From Nonomuraea solani (GTDB lineage Bacteria; Actinomycetota; Actinomycetes; Streptosporangiales; Streptosporangiaceae): a DNA stretch of 64,000 bases. This document shows positions 1-6,977 of this stretch, in pieces. A model generated the notes under the pieces. The model saw nothing but the letters and a program-made list of their open reading frames with translations. It made no database searches and was not told where the DNA came from. The stretch lies in contig NZ_FNVT01000010.1 of the NCBI RefSeq assembly GCF_900108335.1, positions 1 to 64,000 on the forward strand, given 5' to 3'. The position numbers and the translations under genes were made by a program. Within the stretch, counting starts at the first letter, position 1; every line of letters begins with the position of its first letter.

Positions 1-632
1 TGCCACAGCTCGCCCGGCTGGTACATCAGCGGCAGCTCGCCCAGCCGGCGGATCCACTCATCGGGCCCGAAGTCCGGTGAGGTGGTGTCCAGGCCGAGCT
101 CGTGGATCGCGGTCTGGATCGGGTAGGTGTCCGGCGCCGCCAGCACCGCCCCGAAGCCGAAGGTGAAGGTCAGCAGGTCGCGGACGGTGATCGAGCGGTG
201 GGCCGGCACGGTCTCCTCCAGCGGGGCGTCGATGCTCTTGAGCACCCGCCGGTCGGCCAGCTCGGGCAGCCAGGTCTCGACCGGGTCGTCCAGCCGCACC
301 CGGCACTCCTCGACCAGGATCATCACCCCGGCGGCCGTGACCGGCTTGGTCAGCGACGCCATCCGGAAGATCGTGTCCCGCCGCATCGGCTCGGCGCCGC
401 CCGCGTGCAAGGTGCCGATCGCCTCGACATGGACCTCACCGCCCCGGCCGACCAGCGCGACCAGCCCGGGGACCGCGCCGGAGGCGACATGGCCGTTCAG
501 CACCTCACGCATCCGCCGCAGGCCCGCCTCGGAGAACCCGGCGCGCCGGTCCTCCTCCCAGCGACCCTGCGTCTCCCAGGCACCCTTGCTGTCCCAAGTG
601 CCCTTCATGTCCCAGCTAGTGGTTTTAGGCAT
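1..632 (-). CDS. Serine hydrolase of the beta-lactamase/DD-peptidase fold, 3' part outside window
   Basis: The gene is read leftwards from an ATG at 632 and runs off the window, so about 210 N-terminal residues are visible. A SLTK motif (SxxK, the nucleophile and its lysine) lies in FRMASLTKPVTAAG, typical of the beta-lactamase-like (EstB / class C) family. These are cytoplasmic or secreted esterases and beta-lactamases; no signal peptide is seen. The first 25 residues are unusual: four copies of a six-residue WDxKGx-type unit precede the fold. The gene lies 35 nt downstream of the VOC gene on the same strand and may be co-transcribed. The true substrate cannot be told; the YxN and C-terminal motifs are outside the window. 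Confidence 0.9.
   Translation of the reverse strand, partial: MPKTTSWDMKGTWDSKGAWETQGRWEEDRRAGFSEAGLRRMREVLNGHVASGAVPGLVALVGRGGEVHVEAIGTLHAGGAEPMRRDTIFRMASLTKPVTAAGVMILVEECRVRLDDPVETWLPELADRRVLKSIDAPLEETVPAHRSITVRDLLTFTFGFGAVLAAPDTYPIQTAIHELGLDTTSPDFGPDEWIRRLGELPLMYQPGELW
543..614 (-). repeat. Four 18-nt imperfect tandem repeats encoding WDxKGx units
   Basis: Inside the serine hydrolase gene, four consecutive 18-nt units encode WDMKGT, WDSKGA, WETQGR and WEEDRR. The unit length is a multiple of three, so the frame is kept. The repeat lies just after the start codon and before the conserved fold. Confidence 0.8.
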
Positions 633-667
633 GGCTCAATAACCCTTTCGCATATGTTGTCGTGCAC

Positions 668-1072
668 TCAGAGGCCCGCGGGCGCGGTCCATTCGACGAG
701 CCGGATGACGATGCCGTTGGGGTCGGTCATCTCGAAGAGACGCTCCGCCCACGGCTCGTCGCGCAGCGGCACGCTGATGGTGACGCCCTCCCGTACGAGC
801 CGGTCGTACTCGCCGGTGACATCGGTGACGGTGAACGTCACCACGACCCCGGTCGCGGGCCGCTCCCCGGCTCCGCGCAACTGCAGCACGATGTCGCCGG
901 TGGCGTCCGGACGGACGAGACAGGCGTAGGTCCCACTCGCCACCGACTCGTGAAAGCCCAGGTGAGTGGTGAAGAAGGTGCTGGACGCCGCCACGTCGTC
1001 GACGTACAGCGTCACCGCGGAAGCGACGATGTTCACGTGATCAGCGTGGCGCCAGGAGGCCTGAGTCGACAA
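668..1072 (-). CDS. VOC-family (glyoxalase/bleomycin resistance-like) protein
   Basis: This is a single-domain protein of about 134 residues with two beta-alpha-beta-beta-beta halves. The first strand is TLYVDDVAASSTFF, and the second half ends in DPNGIVIRLVEW, which carries the usual C-terminal metal-ligand glutamate position. Such proteins are small cytoplasmic dioxygenases, isomerases or drug-binding proteins. The longest reading starts at a TTG at 1072. A GTG at 1036, giving MNIVASAVTLYV, fits the family's usual start better, so the first 12 residues are doubtful. It is divergent from the LysR gene, with only about 50-90 nt between starts, so LysR may control it. Substrate unknown. Confidence 0.85.
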   Translation of the reverse strand: MSTQASWRHADHVNIVASAVTLYVDDVAASSTFFTTHLGFHESVASGTYACLVRPDATGDIVLQLRGAGERPATGVVVTFTVTDVTGEYDRLVREGVTISVPLRDEPWAERLFEMTDPNGIVIRLVEWTAPAGL

Positions 1073-1125
1073 CGCCTGATCCAGTATCGTGCCTTAACCT
1101 CTCGCTAAACGACGGACGGGACCGC

Positions 1126-2010
1126 GTGGAACTTCGCGACATCGAGATCTTCCTGACCCTTGCGGAAGAGCTGCATTTCGGCCGTACGGCGGAGCGGCTG
1201 CACGTGACGACGGCCCGGGTGAGTCAGGCGATCAAGAAGCAGGAACGCCGCATCGGCGCCGCCCTGTTCGAACGCGACAACCGCCGCGTCTCGCTGACCC
1301 CCATCGGGCTGCAGCTCTTCGGCGACCTCAAGCCGATGTACGACGGGCTGCGCGACGGCATCGAACGCGCCGCCCTGGCCGCCCGCGGCAAGACCGGCAC
1401 GCTGGTCTTGGGCATGGTCAACGAGAATCCCCAGGACCTGCGCCCGCTCTTCGACGCCTTCAGGAGCCGCCGCCCCGAATGCGACCTCCAGCTCCGCTAC
1501 GCCGGCTTCGCCGACCCCTTCAGGCTGCTGCGCTCCGGAGACATCGACCTGCTGATCGCCTGGCTGCCGGTCCGGGAGCCCGACCTCACCGTCGGCCCCG
1601 TCGTCAGCGTCGAGGACGTCGTGCTCGTGGTCGGCCCTGACCATCGTCTGGCCGGGTGGGAGTCGGTGTCGTACGAAGACCTCGGGGACGAGATCGTCTT
1701 CGGCGGAGCCCGGCCGGACTACTGGCGCAACTGGCTCGTACCCACCCATACGCCCAGCGGACGCCTGATCCGCATCGGCCCCATCGTCACCACGTCCGCG
1801 GAGATGACCCCTCTGATCGCGAACAGCGAGGCCGTCTCGCCGTGTTTCGCGCACTCCATCCGCTACTACGCCCGGCCCGACCACATCTACCTGCCCATCC
1901 GCGACGCCCCCGTGGCCCAGTGGGCGCTCATCTGGCGCACCGCCACCGAGTCCGCCCTGATCCGGGACTTCGCCGCGACCGCCCGGGAACTCGGCCCCCT
2001 CGCACTCTGA
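1126..2010 (+). CDS. LysR-family transcriptional regulator
   Basis: A 294-residue protein starting at GTG. Residues 1-60 form the winged helix-turn-helix, with the LysR signature LxxFLTLAEELHFGRTAERLHV and a recognition helix in SQAIKKQERR. Residues 90-290 form the periplasmic-binding-protein-like effector domain. It is divergent from the VOC gene and followed after 159 nt by the decarboxylase/panB pair on the same strand. LysR proteins usually control the divergent gene and themselves, so the VOC and hydrolase genes are the likeliest targets, with the decarboxylase as an alternative. Effector unknown. Confidence 0.93.
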   Translation: MELRDIEIFLTLAEELHFGRTAERLHVTTARVSQAIKKQERRIGAALFERDNRRVSLTPIGLQLFGDLKPMYDGLRDGIERAALAARGKTGTLVLGMVNENPQDLRPLFDAFRSRRPECDLQLRYAGFADPFRLLRSGDIDLLIAWLPVREPDLTVGPVVSVEDVVLVVGPDHRLAGWESVSYEDLGDEIVFGGARPDYWRNWLVPTHTPSGRLIRIGPIVTTSAEMTPLIANSEAVSPCFAHSIRYYARPDHIYLPIRDAPVAQWALIWRTATESALIRDFAATARELGPLAL

Positions 2011-2075
2011 GTAATCCGGTGGTTCACATCTGATATGCGCTACCGCGATTGGTGGAGAAAAAGTCCAATCTGGGG

Positions 2076-2105
2076 TTGACGACAGTCAAGCGGCTGATGG
2101 ATATG
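2076..2105 (+). promoter_or_regulatory. Possible sigma-70-type promoter before the decarboxylase
   Basis: TTGACG at 2076-2081 and GATATG at 2100-2105 are separated by 18 nt, about 65 nt before the chosen start of the decarboxylase. The surrounding stretch is AT-richer than the genes. The match to consensus is partial, so this is a candidate only. Confidence 0.35.
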
Positions 2106-2169
2106 TTCGCCGTTGGCCTCGGTGACGATATTGAGGATGCCGGGGAAATCGTGCGGAAAAGGGGGGAAT

Positions 2170-3777
2170 ATGAAATTCGCCGACATCTCCGGAGCCGAGC
2201 TGCTCATCGAGGTGTTACGAGCGGAAGGAACCGACACCGTCTTCGGAAACGGGGGAGCCACCGAAATCCCCATGATGCTGGAGTTCAACCGGGCAGACGA
2301 CCTGCGCTATGTTCTCGGGCTGCAGGAAGGCACGGTCGTCGGCATGGCCGAGGGATACTCACGGGCCACGGGAAAGCCCGCGTTCGTGAGCCTGCACGGC
2401 GCGGTGGGCGTCGGCAACGCCGAGGTCGCCCTCTACAACGCCCTCACCACCCGGGTGCCCATGGTGGTGACGGCCGGCCAGACCGACCTGCGTCACATGC
2501 TGACCGAGCCGCTCCTGTCCGGCGACGTCGCCGGGATGGCCCGGCCGGTGGTCAAATGGGTGTACGAGGTGACGCACCTGACCGAGCTGGCGCCGGCTCT
2601 GCACCGGGCCTACCGCGAGGCCATGACCCCGCCCATGGGGCCCGTCCTCGTCAGCATTCCGCTCAACGTCCAGAACGAGCGCGGCCCGGCCGAGACCGGC
2701 AGGCCGGGACCGTGGCCGCGGCCGGTGGCCGGAGACGTCACCGAGCTGGTGTCGGTCCTGAAGGCCGCCGGGCCGGGTGAGCTGGCCGTGGTGCTGGCCT
2801 CCGACATCCACCTGGCCGGCGCCGGGCGGGCCGCCGTCGCGCTGGCCGAGTCGCTGCGCGCGCCGGTGTGGGGGACCCCGTTCGCCGGGGTGAACCCGTT
2901 CCCGACGGTTCATCCGCTCTGGCGCGGATACCTGCCGCCGACGCAGGCCGCCCACATCCGTGAGGTGCTCGGCGGCTTCGCCAAGGTGCTGCACATCGGG
3001 CCCCGGCCCTTCCCCGTCGTGCACTATGACCCCGAGCCGATGCTGCCGGACACCGAGCTGCTGCAGGTCGTGGCCACGGCCGGGCAACTCGGAAGCCACC
3101 GCCCCGTACGCGCCGGCGCGGCCGGGGACCTGGACCTGACGTTGCGCGCCCTCGTACGTGAACTGGGGCGCGACGCCGCACCCGCACCGCTCACACCGGC
3201 CCTGCGGCGGGCGGGCTTCACCCTGGAACGCCCGATGCCGCCCTCGGCCGCGGTGGACGTGCTGACCAGTACGCTGCCGGCCGACACCCTGCTGGTCGAC
3301 GAGGCGTGGTGCATCTCGCCCCGGCTGCGCCGCGAATACCGGACGACCGAGTCCGGCCGCTACTTCTGGGGCGAGGGCACCGGGCTCGGCTGGGCCATGC
3401 CGGCCGCGATCGGCCTGTCGCTGGGCCACCGCGAACGGGTGGTGTGCGTCGTCGGCGACGGATCGGCCATGTTCTGCCCGCAGGCGTTGTGGAGCGCGGC
3501 CGAGCAGGAGGCCCCGGTGACGTTCGTCGTGGTCGACAACGGTTCCTACCTCGTCGTCGAATCCCAGATCAGCGCCCGCATTCCCGGCAAGGAGAAATAT
3601 CGCGGCACCGACTTACGCCATCCGGCCATCGACTTCGCCGCGCTGGCCACCTCGATGGGCGTCGACGGCCACACCGCCGGCGGCGCCGCCGAGTTCGCCC
3701 GGCTCCTGAGCAAATCGCTGGAGTCCGGGCGTCCTTCCCTCATTCACGTGCGCGTCGCCAAGGAGGAGCGGAAATGA
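2170..3777 (+). CDS. Thiamine-diphosphate 2-oxoacid decarboxylase, benzoylformate decarboxylase-like
   Basis: A 535-residue ThDP enzyme of the size of benzoylformate decarboxylase (BFDC, about 528). The ATG at 2170 has a strong GGGGGG ribosome site just before it; an upstream ATG at 2113 is in frame but has none. The N-terminal Pyr domain has the ThDP glutamate (LQEGTVVG, E53) and the BFDC-type histidine (SLHGAVG, H76). The C-terminal domain has the metal/ThDP motif GDGSAMF (429-435) followed by VVDNGSY. H285 in PVVHYDP matches the second catalytic histidine of BFDC. The BFDC substrate-binding Ser26 is replaced by Ala (FGNGGATE, A30), so the substrate probably differs. The stop overlaps the panB start (ATGA), which implies coupled translation; a 2-oxoacid such as 2-oxoisovalerate is a possible shared substrate. 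Confidence 0.88.
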   Translation: MKFADISGAELLIEVLRAEGTDTVFGNGGATEIPMMLEFNRADDLRYVLGLQEGTVVGMAEGYSRATGKPAFVSLHGAVGVGNAEVALYNALTTRVPMVVTAGQTDLRHMLTEPLLSGDVAGMARPVVKWVYEVTHLTELAPALHRAYREAMTPPMGPVLVSIPLNVQNERGPAETGRPGPWPRPVAGDVTELVSVLKAAGPGELAVVLASDIHLAGAGRAAVALAESLRAPVWGTPFAGVNPFPTVHPLWRGYLPPTQAAHIREVLGGFAKVLHIGPRPFPVVHYDPEPMLPDTELLQVVATAGQLGSHRPVRAGAAGDLDLTLRALVRELGRDAAPAPLTPALRRAGFTLERPMPPSAAVDVLTSTLPADTLLVDEAWCISPRLRREYRTTESGRYFWGEGTGLGWAMPAAIGLSLGHRERVVCVVGDGSAMFCPQALWSAAEQEAPVTFVVVDNGSYLVVESQISARIPGKEKYRGTDLRHPAIDFAALATSMGVDGHTAGGAAEFARLLSKSLESGRPSLIHVRVAKEERK

Positions 3778-4598
3778 CCGAGGACAGCCTTTTCGGCGGG
3801 TCGAAAAAGGTACGGGTCCAGCATCTCCGCCAGGCCAAGGAACGCGGCGAGAAATGGCCGATGCTCACGTCGTACGACCAATACAGCGCGGAGATATTCG
3901 ACGAGGCCGGGGTGCCGGTGCTGCTCATCGGCGACTCGGCGGCCAACAACGTCCTGGGCTACGACTCCACGCTGCCCATCGGTGTGGAGGAGCTGCTGCC
4001 GCTCACCCGAGGCGTGGCGGCCCACGCGCGGCGGGCCCTGGTCATCGCCGACCTGCCGTTCGGGAGCTTCGAGGCGTCTCCCGAGCACGCCTTCCACACC
4101 GCCGTACGCTTCATGAAGGCCGGCGCGCAGGCGGTCAAGCTGGAGGGCGGCCGCGCCGTCGTCTCGCAGGTCAAGGCACTCGCACGGGCGGGCATACCGG
4201 TGATGTCGCACATCGGCTTCACCCCGCAGCACCTGCACGGCCTCGGCGGCTACCGGGTCCAGGGGCGCGGCCAGGACGCCGGCTACCTGCTCGACGACGC
4301 CCTGCGCCTGGAGGAGGCCGGGGCCTTCGCGATCGGGCTGGAGCTGGTGCCCGCGGAGACGGCGCGGGAGATCACGGAGAACCTGTCCATTCCCACGGTC
4401 GGCATCGGCGCGGGCCCGTACACCGACGCTCAGGTCATGATCTGGCAGGATCTCGCCGGCCTGCGGTCGGGCCCGCCGCCGCGCTACGTGAAGCAGTACG
4501 CGGACATGCGCACGACGCTCAAGGGAGCGGTGGAACTGTTCGCCAAGGAGGTGCGCGAAGGCATCTTCCCCGGCCCTGACAACACCTTCCAGCAGTGA
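3774..4598 (+). CDS. panB: 3-methyl-2-oxobutanoate hydroxymethyltransferase
   Basis: A 274-residue protein that transfers a hydroxymethyl group from 5,10-methylene-tetrahydrofolate to 2-oxoisovalerate to give ketopantoate, the first committed step to pantothenate/CoA. Family motifs are intact: GDSAANNVLGYDSTLP and DLPFGSFEAS (metal aspartates), MKAGAQAVKLEGG, and LELVPAE followed by IPTVGIGAG (catalytic glutamate in LELVP). Length is normal for PanB. It starts inside the stop of the decarboxylase (ATGA overlap). Because a housekeeping panB normally sits apart from a BFDC-like gene, this copy may serve a dedicated pathway, but that is inference. Confidence 0.95.
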   Translation: MTEDSLFGGSKKVRVQHLRQAKERGEKWPMLTSYDQYSAEIFDEAGVPVLLIGDSAANNVLGYDSTLPIGVEELLPLTRGVAAHARRALVIADLPFGSFEASPEHAFHTAVRFMKAGAQAVKLEGGRAVVSQVKALARAGIPVMSHIGFTPQHLHGLGGYRVQGRGQDAGYLLDDALRLEEAGAFAIGLELVPAETAREITENLSIPTVGIGAGPYTDAQVMIWQDLAGLRSGPPPRYVKQYADMRTTLKGAVELFAKEVREGIFPGPDNTFQQ

Positions 4599-4687
4599 TC
4601 TCCGTGGTTTCGCAGCCGGTGAAGGTGTCGTCACGCGCCCTGTCCGAACGCGGCTTCTCCCAGGACCTCACCGCAGGAGGCCACTGA
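4595..4687 (+). CDS. Possible 30-residue small ORF between panB and the nitroreductase remnant
   Basis: A GTG that overlaps the panB stop (GTGA) opens 30 codons beginning MISVVSQPVKVSSRALSE and ending GGH. Its stop overlaps the ATG of the next frame (TGATG). The exact overlaps at both ends look operon-like, but there is no clear ribosome site and no recognisable family. It may equally be a leftover of the decayed gene that follows. Confidence 0.25.
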   Translation: MISVVSQPVKVSSRALSERGFSQDLTAGGH

Positions 4688-4948
4688 TGTGGGACGACGC
4701 CGCCGACAGCCCCGGCCCCTCGGTCGCCGAACACGTCCTGGTCGCGTCAGGTTCGGTCGTGACCCCCACGCACCCCGCCTGGTACCTCAACGTGGTGGCC
4801 GTACCGGAGGTCGGCGAGCGGTTCACTGCCGAAGGGCCGGAATGGGAGCGGCTCTGGCGTCTGATGACCGGGCTCGCGCCGGTGGACCTACGAGGCCGGA
4901 AGCCGCAGGCGGATCCCCGTGGTCGTCCTGGAACGCGCCGGCCGGTGG
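4687..4948 (+). pseudogene. Decayed F420 (deazaflavin)-dependent nitroreductase-family gene
   Basis: From the ATG at 4687 (AGGAGG nearby) the frame reads VLVASGSVVTPTHPAWYLNV and VVAVPEV, then ERLWRLMTGLAPV. This matches the core of the DDN-type deazaflavin-dependent nitroreductases (ASxGGxPxHPxWYxNLxAxPxV ... LWxxMTxxxPxY). At about 4884-4886 the reading shifts: the family's C-terminal signature continues in another frame as TYEAGSRRRIPVVVLERA. The N-terminal third is missing and the loop after PEV is shortened. These enzymes reduce nitro groups or quinones with F420H2 in the cytoplasm. A frame break plus truncation makes function unlikely, unless the break is a sequencing error. The remnant ends against the stop of the opposite-strand DUF4239 gene. 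Confidence 0.7.
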
Positions 4949-5764
4949 TCAGCCGGCGCCCAAGGAACGGATGCTGGCGAAGCGGTCGAGGGCCTGTTCG
5001 AAGGCGGTGGGCGAGATCGTCACACCGCCGCTGAACGGGAAGTCGAGCTGGTAGACCAGGAACAGCACCATGCCCACCAGCCCTCCGACCACGGCCGCCA
5101 TGGTGATGTGCACCTTGCGTACCGGGCCGCCGCACATGATCGCCGGCAGCACGGCGATGAGCCCGCAGCCGGCCAGGGCGATCCACAGCAGCGGCGGCAC
5201 ACCGGTGTCGGCCATCTGCGCCCTGGCCCTGCGGGCGTCGAGCACGGCCTGCATGCGGGTCATGGCCTGCCCGTAGCGGGTGGAGGCGGCGCTGGTGCTC
5301 GGCTCGATCGTCTGGAAGTAGGCGCGCAGCTGCTCGACCGAGTGCCAGGCCGCCGGTGACAGCGTCCGCTGCTCGGCCATGAGCGGCCATTCCTGGCGGA
5401 TCACCGTGGTGGCGTACTCGTCGGCCAGGCGCCGTATCGTCTCGCGCTGGGGCTCGGGCAGGCTGCGGGAGTACCAGTAGACGTCGACCAGGTTGCTGGC
5501 CTCGGTGGAGGTGGTCTGGGTGGCCGAGTTGACCTGGTTCCAGGCGGCGACGACCACGAGGCCGACGCTGATGGCGAACAGCGTGCCGACGATGCCGCTC
5601 ACCAGGCCGCTGCCCTCGCGGAAGTCCTGCCGGACCTGCTGGGAGATGGCCCGGCCGGCGACGTGGGCGGCCAGGCCGGCGACGAGCGCCGCGCCCAGCG
5701 CCACGACGATGCCCATCAAGGCTACGAACACGAGATCTCTCTTTCTGTAATCGAATACGTGCAT
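4949..5764 (-). CDS. DUF4239 (bestrophin-like) membrane protein
   Basis: A 271-residue protein; the ATG at 5764 (MHVFDYRKRDLVF) puts the first membrane helix directly after a short charged N-terminus. Four hydrophobic helices are visible: about residues 11-34, 53-72, 190-208 and 215-236. The first and second pairs are separated by a soluble helical section of about 100 residues containing NLVDVYWYSRSLPEPQRETI, characteristic of DUF4239. The family is found in many actinobacteria; function not established. It is divergent from the SMI1 gene, with 46 nt between starts. Confidence 0.85.
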   Translation of the reverse strand: MHVFDYRKRDLVFVALMGIVVALGAALVAGLAAHVAGRAISQQVRQDFREGSGLVSGIVGTLFAISVGLVVVAAWNQVNSATQTTSTEASNLVDVYWYSRSLPEPQRETIRRLADEYATTVIRQEWPLMAEQRTLSPAAWHSVEQLRAYFQTIEPSTSAASTRYGQAMTRMQAVLDARRARAQMADTGVPPLLWIALAGCGLIAVLPAIMCGGPVRKVHITMAAVVGGLVGMVLFLVYQLDFPFSGGVTISPTAFEQALDRFASIRSLGAG

Positions 5765-5810
5765 AGAGTAGCCACCGCGCTGGTCTGGTGGCGAGGGGCG
5801 GATTCGGTCG

Positions 5811-6977
5811 GTGTCGTCCAGTACGCTGCCGGGCGTGCGGCGAATGATCATCTCTCGGAGGTTGTGGCTCGCGGTCGCGGCGGCCCTGGCGGCGGCGGCG
5901 ATCGTGGTGGTCGTGCGGTCCCGGCGGCGCCCGGTCCCCGTCCCGCAGGAGGCGCCCGCGCCCGCCGTCTGGCCTGCCGCTCCGATTCTCGGCACGCCCA
6001 CCGCGGACGATCTCGCCCGTTATGCTCCCCGGCCGTCCGTGTTCGACCGGCCCGCGTTCGCCAGGCTCGCGGGAGGCGGTGCGCCAAGGAGGCCGTTCTC
6101 GCCGGTCGTCCGGCGCCGCCTCTACCGCTGGGGCGCGGCCGGTCTCGTGCTCGTTCTGCTGGCCGCCGGCACGCAGGCGCTGGAGTCCGCGGTCTTCTCC
6201 GGCGGGCTCGCCGGCGATTCGTCCGCGTCGATCGGCCCCTGTGATGAGTCCCAGGTCGCGTGTGCGGTGTTCGACGTCGAGCCGGGTCTGGAGGTTTCTG
6301 CGTACAACCTGCCCAACCCGTACGATCCGGCTCAGGAGCCGGCCGAGCCGGCGCCCCATGACGCGGACTGCCGGCCGCGCCCGACAGGCGAGGCGACGAT
6401 GCGCCGGCCAGGCGCGAAGACGACCCGGGCGGTGAACCGGCAGTGGCGGCGCATCGAGACCTGGCTGAAGGCCAACGCCCCGGCCGGCCATCGTGAGCTC
6501 GGCGGGCCCGCGCGGCCCGCGGCCATCGCGGCGGCGGAGCAGGAGATGGGCCTGCGCTTCCCCGACGACCTCAAGGCCTCACTGCTGCGGCACGACGGGT
6601 CCGTCCGGACCTCCTGGGGCTTCGGCCCGCTGGGCTACGGGAACCTGTCGGTCAAGGGGATCCGCGAAACGTGGCTGATGCTGTGCGACATCGACGATGA
6701 AGACGGGGAGGACCCCCGGTCGGAGTGGTGGGACGGGCGAATGATCCCCTTCGGCTCCAACGGGATGGGTGACCACCTCGTGATCGATTCCGTACGGCGA
6801 GACGTCGGTCAGACCGATCACGAGGGTTCGATGAGCTTCACGCCGGGAGAAACCCGGATCCGCTCGTATCACGCCTTACTGAAGGCCACCGCCGACGCCC
6901 TGGAGAACGGCGGGCCCATCGGCCGCTGGAAGCCCAAGGCGGAGAACGGCGATGTGATCTGGGACCTCGTCGGCTAG
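5811..6977 (+). CDS. Membrane-anchored SMI1/KNR4-domain protein
   Basis: A 388-residue protein with an N-terminal hydrophobic helix (about 16-38), a proline-rich linker, a second hydrophobic helix (about 108-126) and a C-terminal soluble domain (about 215-370). The latter has the SMI1/KNR4 pattern: AAAEQEMGLRFPDDLKASL, then HDGS, then WGFGPLGY and a later WWDGRMIPFGSNGMGD. SMI1-type domains occur in fungal cell-wall signalling and widely in bacteria as immunity proteins against contact-dependent or polymorphic toxins. No toxin gene is seen nearby, so an immunity role is only a possibility. An internal start near MIISRRLWL is possible. Its stop shares bases with the stop of the convergent gene (CTAG serves both strands). 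Confidence 0.82.
   Translation: MSSSTLPGVRRMIISRRLWLAVAAALAAAAIVVVVRSRRRPVPVPQEAPAPAVWPAAPILGTPTADDLARYAPRPSVFDRPAFARLAGGGAPRRPFSPVVRRRLYRWGAAGLVLVLLAAGTQALESAVFSGGLAGDSSASIGPCDESQVACAVFDVEPGLEVSAYNLPNPYDPAQEPAEPAPHDADCRPRPTGEATMRRPGAKTTRAVNRQWRRIETWLKANAPAGHRELGGPARPAAIAAAEQEMGLRFPDDLKASLLRHDGSVRTSWGFGPLGYGNLSVKGIRETWLMLCDIDDEDGEDPRSEWWDGRMIPFGSNGMGDHLVIDSVRRDVGQTDHEGSMSFTPGETRIRSYHALLKATADALENGGPIGRWKPKAENGDVIWDLVG

Noticed and set aside
2359..3429. Minus-strand open frame opposite the decarboxylase
   Set aside because: Low-complexity His/Arg/Gly-rich product; the plus strand has clear ThDP motifs.
6974..6977. CTAG shared as the stop codon of two convergent genes
   Set aside because: CTAG is its own reverse complement, and tail-to-tail genes in compact genomes often end this way; no functional meaning is needed.
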